Positions 44,201-52,035 of a stretch of DNA of 64,000 bases are shown here, in pieces (within the stretch, counting starts at the first letter, position 1; the number at the start of each line of letters is the position of its first letter). The stretch is from Armatimonadota bacterium. Its GTDB lineage: Bacteria; Armatimonadota; Chthonomonadetes; Chthonomonadales; Chthonomonadaceae. The DNA is taken from contig JAGWMJ010000012.1 in NCBI GenBank assembly GCA_028871815.1, positions 1-64,000 of the forward strand. Direction: 5' to 3'. Below the pieces are notes generated by a model. The model did not search any database, was not told where the DNA came from, and saw only the letters and a list, made by a program, of their open reading frames with translations. Position numbers and translations under genes: made by a program.

Positions 44201-44386
44201 TACGCGGTCCAACTGTTCGTCAGGGAGCGAGAGAAAACCGCCGATAAAACGGCGCCGTTTGTCTGGCTCGGACCGGCGACTTACGCAAAGCACGAGGGCA
44301 GCCGTCCGATAAGCATTCTGTGGAACCTCCAGTACCCAATTCCGGCTCGACTGCTCAAATGGATGCAGCGGTTCGGCATGGATTAG
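41246..44386 (+). CDS. PLD nuclease-SF2 helicase-DUF3427 protein, SauUSI-like type IV restriction candidate
   Basis: 1046 residues. A PLD-type nuclease segment is first (HAK at 218-220, GSAN at 236-239). The SF2 helicase follows: Walker A AATGTGKT (342-349), DEFHH (440-444), motif III LGLTATP, and motif VI QQLGRGLRL (642-650). The last 300 residues match DUF3427 (FHWQSQS, VQLFVRERE, PFVWLGPATY). This order is that of SauUSI, an ATP-dependent enzyme that cuts DNA with methylated cytosine. The gene opposes and separates trpC from trpF. I take the ATG at 41246, though 41255 is possible; a start at 41102 would overlap trpF. The antiphage role is inferred. Confidence 0.85.
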   Translation: MAVMPRDKLELGLYDELVDTLLEAAIVALPDGRDADWPDLDAGERHVVLAAYVSRRLADRLKRDASDAAAQARLCNRLLQLLTGDASDVDAEIPSSPKLLREVAEVNPGQVFQPTPRPVTELRHAALFTSRGEPNLLSELKLEMMSADRVDLLCSFIKSSGVNALYSALDQAAKRGAAIRVLTTSYMGATDPEAVARLAKLKGIQIRVSYQVDSTRHHAKAWVFHRKTHFGSAWVGSANVSTSALAGGLEWVVKLSQNELPYLWEKVTASFDTLWEGVEFEEYDANCDGDTLREAVAQQRAHAEGSAQHLFDIRPYPFQQEILDRIQVERKELGRNRHLVVAATGTGKTIIAAFDYKAFAGAQNRWPRMMFVAHRKEILEQALQTFRQVLRDQNFGELALGGSIPRRWDHIFVSIQQWSSWMKDSNDPLLQGGWEYVVVDEFHHAEAPSYVCLLERMGAVELLGLTATPERADLRDVRRWFNGEISAELRLPDAINRGLLAPFNYFGITDCVNYSRLKWVRGGYSVTDLADALEANRERAALVMDAVKRRVVNPDTVRGIGFCVGVKHAKLMADSFQEAGVEARVLTGETPAAERDQIRRELSAGSVRYVFTVDVYNEGVDIPDVDTVLFLRPTESLTIFLQQLGRGLRLCSGKESLTVLDFVGQQHTRFRYDRRFAALLTAPADSLTAEMDLQFPHLPAGCAIDLEPVARDHIAANIKAAIRQSLQTMQAAVREHWEDKGSHQPYAKFLHTNNLCPDDIYRRNVSYAQLCAEASGAAWPVDPDTSRLTKGLRRIDHISGVRQLRALRGVLARDDGVPEEAAPYVRMMHYALWGDPLPMAGGEQDTSEAELLTRTVRSLRQKPAMLEELDNLFDYQLQSVKSLSIHPDPKLPFELHAAYSRDEVLAGLGEHTLARRRQFREGVLYHSERHTDILFVTICKSEARHSASTMYEDYALSSTLFHWQSQSTTSITSRTGARYTGCEPGYAVQLFVREREKTADKTAPFVWLGPATYAKHEGSRPISILWNLQYPIPARLLKWMQRFGMD

Positions 44387-44432
44387 GCCCATCTGACGGA
44401 GCCGCCATCCAGCAGCCGCCATCGACCCGCCG

Positions 44433-45227
44433 TCAGCTTCTCAGTACGTCCGTCAACTTCTGCAGCGCTGCACCCGGATCGGGTGCGCGCATCAGTGCCT
44501 CGCCCACCAGCACGGCGCGCGCGCCGGCCGCTGCAACTCGCTGGATGTCTTCCGCCGTTCGTATCCCGCTCTCACTTACCAGCATTCGCTCCCGCAGTTG
44601 TGGCAGGGCGGCAGTGATCTCTTCCGTGGTCTCGAGGCGGGTTTCGAAGGTTGCGAGATTCCGGTTGTTGATTCCAATCATCTCCGCGCCGGATGCCAGC
44701 GCCACGGTGGCCTCCGCGACGGAGTGGACCTCCACCAGGGCCGCCATCCCAAGCTGTTGCGCTCGCTCCAGGAGCAGGTCCAGCTCATTCTGCTGCAGCG
44801 CGGCTGCGATCAACAGGATGGCATCGGCGCCCGCGGCCCGGCTCTCGGCTACCTGCCACGGGTGAACGATGAAGTCTTTGCGCAGGATCGGGCAGGCTGT
44901 GCAGCGGCGAACCGCCGCGATGGTTGCGAGCTTTCCTCCGAAGTACTGTTCGTCCGTCAGTACCGAGATGCAGGCTGCTCCGGCCGCGGCATAGCCTAGT
45001 GCGATCTCAACCGGTTGGAAACGGTGCCGGATAATGCCGGCCGAAGGCGATGCCTTCTTGATCTCCGCAATCACTCCCACCGGCGCGCCAGCCTTGAGAG
45101 CGTCAGCAAACGGCCGCGCATCGGGCTGAGCTGCCAACTCGTCCAGCAGCACACTTTCCGACTTCAGAGCCATACCGGCCGCGATCTCTTCCCGCTTTGT
45201 CGCCAGGATCTTGTCCAGGATTGTCAC
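44433..45227 (-). CDS. trpC: Indole-3-glycerol phosphate synthase
   Basis: Makes indole-3-glycerol phosphate from CdRP in tryptophan synthesis. The 264-residue TIM barrel has VIAEIKKASPSAG (catalytic Lys/Glu region), SVLTDEQYFGG, LRKDFIVHPWQV, EVHSVAEA, GINNRNLATFE, and the final VSESGIRTAEDI and LVGEALM. It overlaps the end of trpD by 4 bp. The next gene downstream is the + strand helicase, convergent with a 46-bp gap. Confidence 0.96.
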   Translation of the reverse strand: MTILDKILATKREEIAAGMALKSESVLLDELAAQPDARPFADALKAGAPVGVIAEIKKASPSAGIIRHRFQPVEIALGYAAAGAACISVLTDEQYFGGKLATIAAVRRCTACPILRKDFIVHPWQVAESRAAGADAILLIAAALQQNELDLLLERAQQLGMAALVEVHSVAEATVALASGAEMIGINNRNLATFETRLETTEEITAALPQLRERMLVSESGIRTAEDIQRVAAAGARAVLVGEALMRAPDPGAALQKLTDVLRS

Positions 45228-46312
45228 GGCACGTCGCTATCTGCCTTGTGCACACGGCCGAACGCTGCTAACTGTTCCAGTTTCTCCCAGGCTGCACCCG
45301 ACTCCATAACGGCCATGGCGGCCTCCGTGGCTTCGGGCCATGAGGAAGCCAGGTCGCAGAGGCGCAAGCACGCTGCGGCGTTTACGGCCACCAGTTCCCG
45401 CTGTGCCGCTACGGCCGGTGTCGGAGCTGCTCCCATCTGCAGCACCTTCTGAACGATCTGAGCATTCTCTTCGGCCGACCTCGCCGGCGCCAGCAACTGC
45501 AGCGGCGGTGGCGACCCCGCAAGTGCCAGCGCCTCGCGCGTTAGTGTGTACTGCCGGATATCGCCATCGCGTAGTTCATGAACCTGGGTAGGACCGAATG
45601 AAGATATCTCGTCCAGCCCATCTTCTCCGTGAACAACGATGGCTCTATCGATGCCCAACTCTTTTAACGCTGCAATCGCCAACCCACAAAGCGACGAATC
45701 GTATACACCCATCAACTGCAGTGAAGCGCCCGCGGGGTTCGTTAGCGGGCCAATCAGATTGAAGATCGTGCGGATGCCAAGCTCCCGGCGCGGCCCGGCT
45801 ACGGCCCTGGTTGCCGGGTGGTAGGCCGGTGCAAAAAGAAAGCCGATGCCGATTGCATCGATACAACTAGCGGTGTCACCGGGCGCCATCTGTATGTTTA
45901 CGCCCAGTGCTTCCAACACATCCGCGCTGCCGCAAATGCCCGTTGCGGCCCGATTGCCGTGCTTCGCGACGGTGGCGCCGGCAGCGGCCGCCACCAGCGC
46001 AGCACATGTTGAAACGTTGAACACGCGGCACTTCGCGCCGCCGGTTCCACATGTATCCAGCAGCGGCTGTCGATGCGGGCGGATGGTTACCGCTCGCTGA
46101 CGCATCGCGTCCACAAAGCCGGCTGCGATCTGTGGTGACTCGCCACTTACCCGCAGCGCCGTCAGCAGGCCGCCAATCTGGCTTGCGGTTGCGCCGCCAT
46201 CCATGAGCAGGCCGGCGAGAGCACGGGCATCACTCCGTTCGAGTGGCGGGCCCTCAATGAGCCGCTGCAGGTAGTTGCCGGCGTCGAGGTCAGCGGGCAG
46301 GGCGACGTCCAC
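45224..46312 (-). CDS. trpD: Anthranilate phosphoribosyltransferase
   Basis: Transfers phosphoribose from PRPP to anthranilate. 362 residues with the family motifs LDTCGTGGAKCRVFNVST, KHGNRAATGICGSADVLEALG, and IFNLIGPLTNPA. The C-terminal third is somewhat longer and more variable. Its ATG overlaps the end of the DUF1444 gene by 23 bp and its stop overlaps trpC by 4 bp, so the three are probably co-transcribed. Confidence 0.95.
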   Translation of the reverse strand: MDVALPADLDAGNYLQRLIEGPPLERSDARALAGLLMDGGATASQIGGLLTALRVSGESPQIAAGFVDAMRQRAVTIRPHRQPLLDTCGTGGAKCRVFNVSTCAALVAAAAGATVAKHGNRAATGICGSADVLEALGVNIQMAPGDTASCIDAIGIGFLFAPAYHPATRAVAGPRRELGIRTIFNLIGPLTNPAGASLQLMGVYDSSLCGLAIAALKELGIDRAIVVHGEDGLDEISSFGPTQVHELRDGDIRQYTLTREALALAGSPPPLQLLAPARSAEENAQIVQKVLQMGAAPTPAVAAQRELVAVNAAACLRLCDLASSWPEATEAAMAVMESGAAWEKLEQLAAFGRVHKADSDVP

Positions 46313-47321
46313 CCACTTCGCTGTCGGTACCGGTTGGCTCGGTCATACCATACCAACTGTTCAGGTCACGCGGACCAGTTGGTTCGGCTGCCGCAGCCGG
46401 CGCCGCGACGCGTGTTGGAGCCTGCGGCGCGAACACCGACTGCTTATCCAGAGTGACGCCATCACCCTGCGGGTTATACACGGTAACCTGGCCGCCGGTA
46501 GTGTTGATATTCACGTAGAACAGGTCCGAAGTGAGAGCGTACGGCAACTGCTTGAAGTTTCGATTTGATCCCTGAACCGAGGCGATCAGGCCCGGTTCAT
46601 CTGCCCGTACCGCTACCATCCGATTGCGGTTGGGAATGGCAAAAACAAAATCGCCCTCGAGCCTCATACCGATGTGGTCGCGAAACCGCTCCATCAAGCC
46701 CCAGGTCGCCGTCATGTGGTCACCTTCAAAAACAAGCCCAACCACCTCGCTGCCCGTAGCATGCTTCGATGCTCCGCCGGTATAGAGCTCTCGCGTCACG
46801 TTGGGAAAGCTCATCATATTCATGTTGCTCATGGCCTCTGCCAGCGCCGTTTCAAAGGAGACATCCCAGGACTCAAGCTGTAGTTGAGTTACGGCGATGA
46901 GCGTGCCGGTAATCTCGCGCATGACAATTACGCCAAGCTGCCCGATGAACGGTTCAAACGGAAGGTTGTCGCCGGTTTTCGCCATCGACTCCGAGGCCTG
47001 CACGATCGCGTCGTTCGGCTTTAGCATGGGCCGGAGCAGCGTTCTGGCTTCGGACCAACTGTGGTCTGGTGGCCGCGTGATCAACGTGTGCATCCAGGCA
47101 TCCACAATTGCGTCACGGTCACCGGGATTCCGGCTGTACTCCGCATAAAGCTGGCGCAGGTTGCACGCTTGCGCCGTGCCATCCACGGTGAGTACGAATC
47201 CCGTGTCGCTGGGTTCTATCTTTGAACCGGGAAGTCGCCTTCGCACGGTAAGCCGCACATGATCCCTGAAGGCGCCGTACGGCATAGCTTTCTGCTTGGT
47301 GAATATGCCCAGAAGCTTCAT
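46290..47321 (-). CDS. DUF1444 (YtpQ-like) protein
   Basis: 343 residues that resemble YtpQ of Bacillus subtilis (DUF1444). Shared layout: a charged N-terminal helix, VIDAWM-type helix, then ESWDVSFETALAEAMSNM and a core with VGLVFEGDHMTATWGL, EGDFVFAIPNRNRMVAV. The last 60 residues are a Pro/Ala-rich tail that overlaps the start of trpD. AGAGGCGGG precedes the ATG. The function of DUF1444 is not known. The match is by eye to remembered family patterns. Confidence 0.7.
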   Translation of the reverse strand: MKLLGIFTKQKAMPYGAFRDHVRLTVRRRLPGSKIEPSDTGFVLTVDGTAQACNLRQLYAEYSRNPGDRDAIVDAWMHTLITRPPDHSWSEARTLLRPMLKPNDAIVQASESMAKTGDNLPFEPFIGQLGVIVMREITGTLIAVTQLQLESWDVSFETALAEAMSNMNMMSFPNVTRELYTGGASKHATGSEVVGLVFEGDHMTATWGLMERFRDHIGMRLEGDFVFAIPNRNRMVAVRADEPGLIASVQGSNRNFKQLPYALTSDLFYVNINTTGGQVTVYNPQGDGVTLDKQSVFAPQAPTRVAAPAAAAEPTGPRDLNSWYGMTEPTGTDSEVGGRRPAR

Positions 47322-47471
47322 GTTGAGTCCCGCCTCTTTTTCGGACGTGCCTGCAATCGTGGCGCGCCCCGCGCCTGCTGGTGCGATACTTTACCTTATA
47401 CGAGCATATGACGGGGGGAGAGGATTCCGGCGCTGCAGGCACGCCGTTGTCGTCGTGGCGCGCCTCACTTG

Positions 47472-47480
47472 TGATATAAT
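47472..47480 (+). promoter_or_regulatory. Extended -10 promoter for mreBCD
   Basis: TGATATAAT is a perfect extended -10 (TG at 47472-47473, TATAAT at 47475-47480). No standard -35 is at 16-18 bp, as expected for extended -10 promoters. The start would be about 30 bp before the mreB ATG, in the 195-bp gap to the divergent DUF1444 gene. Confidence 0.65.
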
Positions 47481-47516
47481 TCGGTTCCCGTCGTTTGTTG
47501 GAGAGTTGGCTACCGC

Positions 47517-48563
47517 ATGAATTTCCTTCGCGGCCTCTTGGGCCGCATTTCGCGTGATATGGGAATTGATCTTGGTACCGCAAACACACTGGTGTATGTG
47601 CGGGGCAAGGGGATTCTTCTCCGCGAGCCGTCCGTTGTGGCCATTGATCGCGATACGCGCAAAGTCTTGGCAGTCGGCGAAGAGGCGAAGCGGATGTTGG
47701 GCCGCACGCCCGGTAATATTGTGGCCGTGCGCCCGCTGAAAGACGGCGTTATCGCCGATTTTGACCAGACGGAGCGGATGATTCGCCACTTCATTGAAAA
47801 AGTGCATCGCCGCGCCATGTTGGTGGCGCCTCGGGTTGTGGTTGGAGTGCCAAGCGGCGTGACCGAGGTAGAGATGCGCGCCGTTAAAGAGGCCGCCAAG
47901 AAGGCTGGGGCAAAAGAGGCGTTTCTTATCGAAGAGCCGATGGCTGCTTCAATTGGCGCCGGCCTCCCGGTGAACGAACCGATCGGCTCCATGATTGTAG
48001 ATATCGGTGGCGGAACGACGGAGGTCGCGGTAATATCGATGGATGGTGTCGTCACCAGCAAATCGATCCGCATTGCCGGGGACGAGGTTGACGAGTCAAT
48101 TACCAGTTACGTGCGGCGAACCTACAATCTCTATATCGGAGACCGTACGGCGGAGGATGCAAAGTTTCAGGTGGGCTCTGCATTTGACGACGGAAACGAG
48201 CGCTCGATGCAGGTGCGCGGTCGCGATCTCATCTCCGGTTTGCCGCGCAGCGCTACAATCACCAGCACGGAGGTGCGGGATGCAATCCAGGAACCTCTGA
48301 ACGCCATTGTCGAAGCTGTGAAGGTAACGCTGGAGACGACGCCGCCGGAACTGGCTTCCGATGTGTTCGAACGCGGGATCGTGCTGGCCGGAGGGGGCGC
48401 GCTGCTGCAGGGCATCGACAAACTGATTGCCCGTGAAACCTCGATGCCGGTTCACATTGCCAACGATCCACTTTCTTGTGTGGTCAACGGAACCGGGCAG
48501 GTGCTGGAAGAGCTGGACCGTAACCCGCAACTGCGAAAGTCTCTAAAGGGGCAGTCGTCTTAG
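47517..48563 (+). CDS. mreB: Rod shape-determining protein MreB
   Basis: The bacterial actin that directs side-wall peptidoglycan synthesis. 348 residues. Phosphate loops [10 protein letters not shown] and [27 protein letters not shown], and the C-terminal [17 protein letters not shown] are all there. A GTTGGAGAGT ribosome site precedes the ATG. First gene of mreBCD, 49 bp before mreC. Confidence 0.97.
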   Translation: MNFLRGLLGRISRDMGIDLGTANTLVYVRGKGILLREPSVVAIDRDTRKVLAVGEEAKRMLGRTPGNIVAVRPLKDGVIADFDQTERMIRHFIEKVHRRAMLVAPRVVVGVPSGVTEVEMRAVKEAAKKAGAKEAFLIEEPMAASIGAGLPVNEPIGSMIVDIGGGTTEVAVISMDGVVTSKSIRIAGDEVDESITSYVRRTYNLYIGDRTAEDAKFQVGSAFDDGNERSMQVRGRDLISGLPRSATITSTEVRDAIQEPLNAIVEAVKVTLETTPPELASDVFERGIVLAGGGALLQGIDKLIARETSMPVHIANDPLSCVVNGTGQVLEELDRNPQLRKSLKGQSS

Positions 48564-48612
48564 TCACTGACAGCGCTTAGCAGAGTACGACGGCAGGAAT
48601 GCCGAGAAGCGG

Positions 48613-49437
48613 ATGAACCGAACGACCCGAAGCCCCTGGCGGCGCGCCGCACCACTCCTGCTCTTCGTTTTCCTTGGGACTCTGGCGGGCGTTTGGCACA
48701 ACCACGCCGTCGCACACCACAAGCCAGACATTACCGGCGACGCTGTGCGCAGCGTCGCTAAGCCGGTCTTGATGGCCAGCCATGCTACCGGCAGCTGGTT
48801 CAGCCGGAATATCGGATGGCTTTTCCGTGGCCGCTCGCTGGCCGCACAGAATCGTCGTTTGGAAGCTGTCGTCGGAGACCTGCGAATGCAGAATGCCGAA
48901 CTGGTGCAGCAGGCACAGGAAAACAGTCGCCTGCGCGCCGATCTGGGATTCGTGCAGCGCGCGCCATTCCGCTTGATCGGCGCCGACGTGATTGCGCTGC
49001 GACCCGATCCGGATTACGACACACTGCTGATTGACCGGGGTTCAACCTCAGGCGTTCATTCAGACGCTATTGTCGTTACAGGCAACGGTCTCGTTGGCCG
49101 TATCTTCGACGCCGGACCGCAAACCGCCTCGGTGCTGCTGCTATCCGACGCCAACTCCGCAGTTGGAGCGCGGGTGCAGCGCGCAGATTCCAATGCGATC
49201 GGCGTCGTGCGCGGGTCCAGCACAGGAATTTTGCAATTGACCTTTCTGCCGTTGGACGCCGACATCAAGGCCGGCGATACGATCGTAACATCCGGCATCG
49301 GTGGTGTCTTTCCACCCGGGATTACTATTGGTACTGTGGTTTCGGTGCGCACGAATACGGGGTCCGCCGAGAAGACGGCCACGATTCACGGCGCTGTGGA
49401 CTTGCAGAGCCTGGACGAGGTCTATGTTCGTCAATAG
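48613..49437 (+). CDS. mreC: Rod shape-determining protein MreC
   Basis: MreC links MreB to the periplasmic wall synthases. 274 residues: one membrane helix (about 13-28), a coiled coil (about 70-115, QNRRLEAVVGDLRMQNAEL), then the double beta-barrel with VIALRPDPDYDTLLIDRGS, GNGLVGRI and GDTIVTSGIGGVFPPGI. The ATG is at 48613. The stop overlaps the mreD ATG by 14 bp. Confidence 0.94.
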   Translation: MNRTTRSPWRRAAPLLLFVFLGTLAGVWHNHAVAHHKPDITGDAVRSVAKPVLMASHATGSWFSRNIGWLFRGRSLAAQNRRLEAVVGDLRMQNAELVQQAQENSRLRADLGFVQRAPFRLIGADVIALRPDPDYDTLLIDRGSTSGVHSDAIVVTGNGLVGRIFDAGPQTASVLLLSDANSAVGARVQRADSNAIGVVRGSSTGILQLTFLPLDADIKAGDTIVTSGIGGVFPPGITIGTVVSVRTNTGSAEKTATIHGAVDLQSLDEVYVRQ

Positions 49438-49993
49438 GTCCCAATCCAAGCGTTTGACGCAAGTGCCGGATGGCGGCGTGTCGCCGAATCTCCGGCGAAA
49501 AGCGACACTCTGTTTCGCCGTAGTGGTGGCCGCATGTCTTCAGGCCAACTTCGCGTCGCGCTGGCAGGTAGCTGGCGTACAGGCAAACTTCCTCACGGCT
49601 ACCGCGATCGGGATCAGCATCTTTTGTGATATGACGGGTGCGGCTGCGACCGGATTCAGCTGCGGTCTTATACTAGCCGCGATCTCCTCACCACCTGCAG
49701 GCGGAGTGGGCGCCATCATCGTCAGCACTACAGTGGCCGCCGCCGGAGTCGGCTGGATGGAGCGTCGCGTTTTCCGTGACAACGCTTTGCTTGCGGCGCC
49801 ACTGACGCTACTTGCATGCCTGGCCGCTTCGTTGCTGGCGTTTGTGATCTCGCCACAGGCTGGCGTCACCCAATATGTGGGGCATGCTGCCGGCGCTGCT
49901 GCTCTCAACGCCGTACTGGCGATACCGCTCTACCTCGGCTTGCGCGCCGGCATCGGTCGGCAGCCACGCCGCGAGCTGCAGATGGCCGAATAG
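49424..49993 (+). CDS. mreD: Rod shape-determining protein MreD
   Basis: A small polytopic membrane protein in the MreD position directly after mreC. 189 residues from the ATG at 49424, with four to five hydrophobic segments. The sequence is poorly conserved in this family, so the name rests on the membrane layout, the length (about 170 usual) and the gene order mreB-mreC-mreD. The first 30 residues are basic and polar. It converges with comF across 23 bp. Confidence 0.82.
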   Translation: MFVNRSQSKRLTQVPDGGVSPNLRRKATLCFAVVVAACLQANFASRWQVAGVQANFLTATAIGISIFCDMTGAAATGFSCGLILAAISSPPAGGVGAIIVSTTVAAAGVGWMERRVFRDNALLAAPLTLLACLAASLLAFVISPQAGVTQYVGHAAGAAALNAVLAIPLYLGLRAGIGRQPRRELQMAE

Positions 49994-50016
49994 CCGGACG
50001 CGGATTGGAGAATCGG

Positions 50017-50754
50017 CTAGCCGCGCGTCGCCCGCGCAACGGCAGCAACGGTTATCGTCTGGACGCCGCAAGCGCGCAAAACGCGTGCACACTCTGTTAC
50101 TGTAGCCATAGTCGTCATAACATCGTCGACGATCAGAACATGCTTGCCCGTTAGAGCGGTCACCTCTCCGGCGGCAAACGCACCCTGCACATTGACCTCG
50201 CGGTCCGCGGATGCCAGTTGAATCTGCGGTGGGGTATAGCGAATGCGCCGCAGGGCGCGGTGGGCAATCGATATGCCCAGCCTTTCCGACGCTGCTTCTG
50301 CCAGCAGGTGGCTCTGATTAAACCCCCTCATCCGCGCACGCCACCAGTGCAGCGGAACGGGGACGATCGCGTCGGCAGGCTGCCCGTCGCCTTTGCGACC
50401 CGCGATGACCGCGTCGGCAAGCATCGTGCCCAGCGGCCCGGCAAGTGCCGTCCGTCCTCCGTACTTGAGGCGGTGAATAGCCTCGCGAAGCGGACCCTCA
50501 TAGCAGCCTACCGCGTGGCTGTGATCGATGGGCGACCTCGCGCTCCGGCATTGCACGCAGCGGATTGATGTCCCGCCCGTATCCCCGCCACACGTTTCAC
50601 ACAGGCCTGGCGGCAGCGGTTGAATTGCAGACCGGCAAGCGCCGCATAATGCACCGTCCTGATGTCGCGCGTGGCAAGCCTGACACCGACACGGATAGAT
50701 CGCCTCCAGGGTTGCCTGGAGGGTCCACTGTGCCGCGGTGCGTAGAAGCTTCAT
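50017..50754 (-). CDS. ComF-family phosphoribosyltransferase-like protein
   Basis: ComF takes part in DNA uptake or DNA processing in competence. 245 residues from the ATG at 50754. N-terminal zinc-finger pairs: CRCQACHARHQDG, CGAC, CETCGG and CVQC. The PRT domain has PVPLHWWRARMRGFNQSHLLAE and the PRPP loop VLIVDDVMTTMAT near 205-217. All ComF hallmarks are intact. A longer in-frame start at 50847 adds 31 unconserved residues. Confidence 0.93.
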   Translation of the reverse strand: MKLLRTAAQWTLQATLEAIYPCRCQACHARHQDGALCGACRSAIQPLPPGLCETCGGDTGGTSIRCVQCRSARSPIDHSHAVGCYEGPLREAIHRLKYGGRTALAGPLGTMLADAVIAGRKGDGQPADAIVPVPLHWWRARMRGFNQSHLLAEAASERLGISIAHRALRRIRYTPPQIQLASADREVNVQGAFAAGEVTALTGKHVLIVDDVMTTMATVTECARVLRACGVQTITVAAVARATRG

Positions 50755-51158
50755 GCTCGGCGCCGTGCCGATCGTGCGGCGGGCACCAATGTATGAGGCC
50801 GGTTTGGGATCAATTCGGAGCGTCGGATCAAGCTGCCAGTGGCCCAACCAGTTTCATGCTGTGACATCCAAAATGCAACCGTGGTTGAGCCGGGATGCAT
50901 TCTGCCCAATCCTCACTCACGCCTATGCGAGAGAGGCTAGTGTACAGTTTGTTGCAACTGCTTGACAATCCTGCGTTCGATTCGCCATCATTATCCATGA
51001 GAGTGCACGCGGTTACACCGCAACTGCGCAGTGGTGCGCTGCGGATAAGCCGGCCCACTTGATGCTGACATGAACGCTGGCCGGCGAGCGAAGTTCCTTG
51101 CCAGGCAGCAGGCGTTGGCCGGGCCACTTTCAGAATGCAGAGAAGGGAAGGCAACCAG
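50755..51158. other. 404-bp gap without a convincing gene
   Basis: Between comF and the repeat protein. The only open frame of size (on the - strand, 50828-51199) is Cys- and Ser-rich with no family resemblance or ribosome site, and crosses the start of the next gene. A perfect TTGACA lies at 50962-50967. I see no tRNA, repeat or hairpin of note here. Confidence 0.6.
50962..50991 (+). promoter_or_regulatory. Possible promoter before the homing-endonuclease-repeat gene
   Basis: A perfect -35 TTGACA (50962-50967) is followed after 18 bp by CATCAT (50986-50991), four of six to the -10 consensus. The start would be about 160 bp before the gene at 51159. Weak because of the poor -10. Confidence 0.35.
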
Positions 51159-51767
51159 GTGCGAAAATGGACTAAGGAATCTATTATCGTCGACATCAAG
51201 TCGCTAGCGGCGGCTGGTCACGATCTCAATTACTCCACCATCGCCGAAGAGCAAGTGGCGTTGCTGCGCGCCGCCACACGATACTTCGGTTCGTGGCGTG
51301 TAGCGATTGAGGCGGCTGGTCTCCACTATGTGAAGATCCGGCGATACCAGGCGTGGTCACGCGAGAAGATACTCGACCGGATCAAGGCGCTGCACAAGCA
51401 GGGCGTTGACCTCAGTTGGCGGAACATCAGCACGCAGGTCGACCCACAGCTTGCTGCTGCAGCCACCAAGTTCAAGCACTTCGGCTCATGGCGTGGCGCC
51501 ATCGAGGCCGCCGGGCTGGACTACAGCAAGATTCGGAAGTACAAGGAGTGGTCCGAGGCAGCGATCATCGAGCGCATCAAGGAGCTTCACAAGAAGGGCA
51601 CGGAGCTGAACGCGAAGAGCGTGGAAGAGCACGACATCACGCTTATCACGGCAGCCCGACGGCGCTATGAAAGCTGGGATCGCGCTTTGGAGGCTGCTGG
51701 GCTCGATCATACGAAGATCGTGCTCCGAACGCCGTACCGCCGCCAGAGTGACGCCGGGACCAAGTAG
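51159..51767 (+). CDS. Protein of three homing-endonuclease-associated (HNH) repeats
   Basis: 202 residues, almost wholly made of three repeats that begin at Trp4, Trp66 and Trp131 (period 62-65). Each repeat reads W(T/S)-x-E...I-x-IK-L...G...L, then FGSWR-AIEAAGL (YESWDRALEAAGL in the third). This is the pattern of the homing endonuclease-associated repeat, thought to bind DNA. No nuclease (HNH, GIY-YIG or LAGLIDADG) motif is attached. I prefer the GTG at 51159 (AGGGAAGG seven bases upstream) over an ATG at 51135 with no ribosome site. A sequence-specific DNA-binding role is inferred. Confidence 0.85.
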   Translation: MRKWTKESIIVDIKSLAAAGHDLNYSTIAEEQVALLRAATRYFGSWRVAIEAAGLHYVKIRRYQAWSREKILDRIKALHKQGVDLSWRNISTQVDPQLAAAATKFKHFGSWRGAIEAAGLDYSKIRKYKEWSEAAIIERIKELHKKGTELNAKSVEEHDITLITAARRRYESWDRALEAAGLDHTKIVLRTPYRRQSDAGTK

Positions 51768-51840
51768 TCAGGTCTAGAGGGCGATATGCTCCATGGCATC
51801 CCAGCTTCTTGGGAGCTGGAGCCGCCTTTCCGGATTGCAA

Positions 51841-51875
51841 GCGAGCGGGCGTCTGCCAGGCAGACGCCCGCTCGC
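51841..51875 (+). terminator. Strong GC hairpin after the repeat-protein gene
   Basis: A perfect 17-bp inverted repeat, GCGAGCGGGCGTCTGCC (51841-51857) and its complement (51859-51875), separated by a single base; the innermost bases form the loop. GCTTTGTG follows. It is 73 bp after the stop at 51767 and about 60 bp before the next promoter, a good place for a terminator. Confidence 0.65.
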
Positions 51876-51935
51876 GCTTTGTGCGAGACCACCGAAACGC
51901 GCAGCACGGTGGCGCACGTACCCGAATACCGCGGC

Positions 51936-51964
51936 TTGACACCCACGCCCTTGCGCGTCATAAT
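51936..51964 (+). promoter_or_regulatory. Near-consensus sigma-70 promoter for the DnaA domain I-like gene
   Basis: -35 TTGACA (51936-51941, perfect), a 17-bp spacer, and -10 CATAAT (51959-51964, five of six). The expected start is about 60 bp before the ATG at 52036. Together with the terminator upstream, this makes the next gene an independent unit. Confidence 0.8.
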
Positions 51965-52035
51965 CGTACGAGCCGGCAAATGATTTCTTTGCGCCGCCGG
52001 CCCGAGCCAATCGATCTGCTCCGGAGCGTATCGCC

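Noticed and set aside
50828-51199. A 123-codon - strand frame in the comF-repeat protein gap
   Set aside because: Crosses the start of the repeat protein, has no ribosome site and looks random; kept only as a remark in the gap entry.
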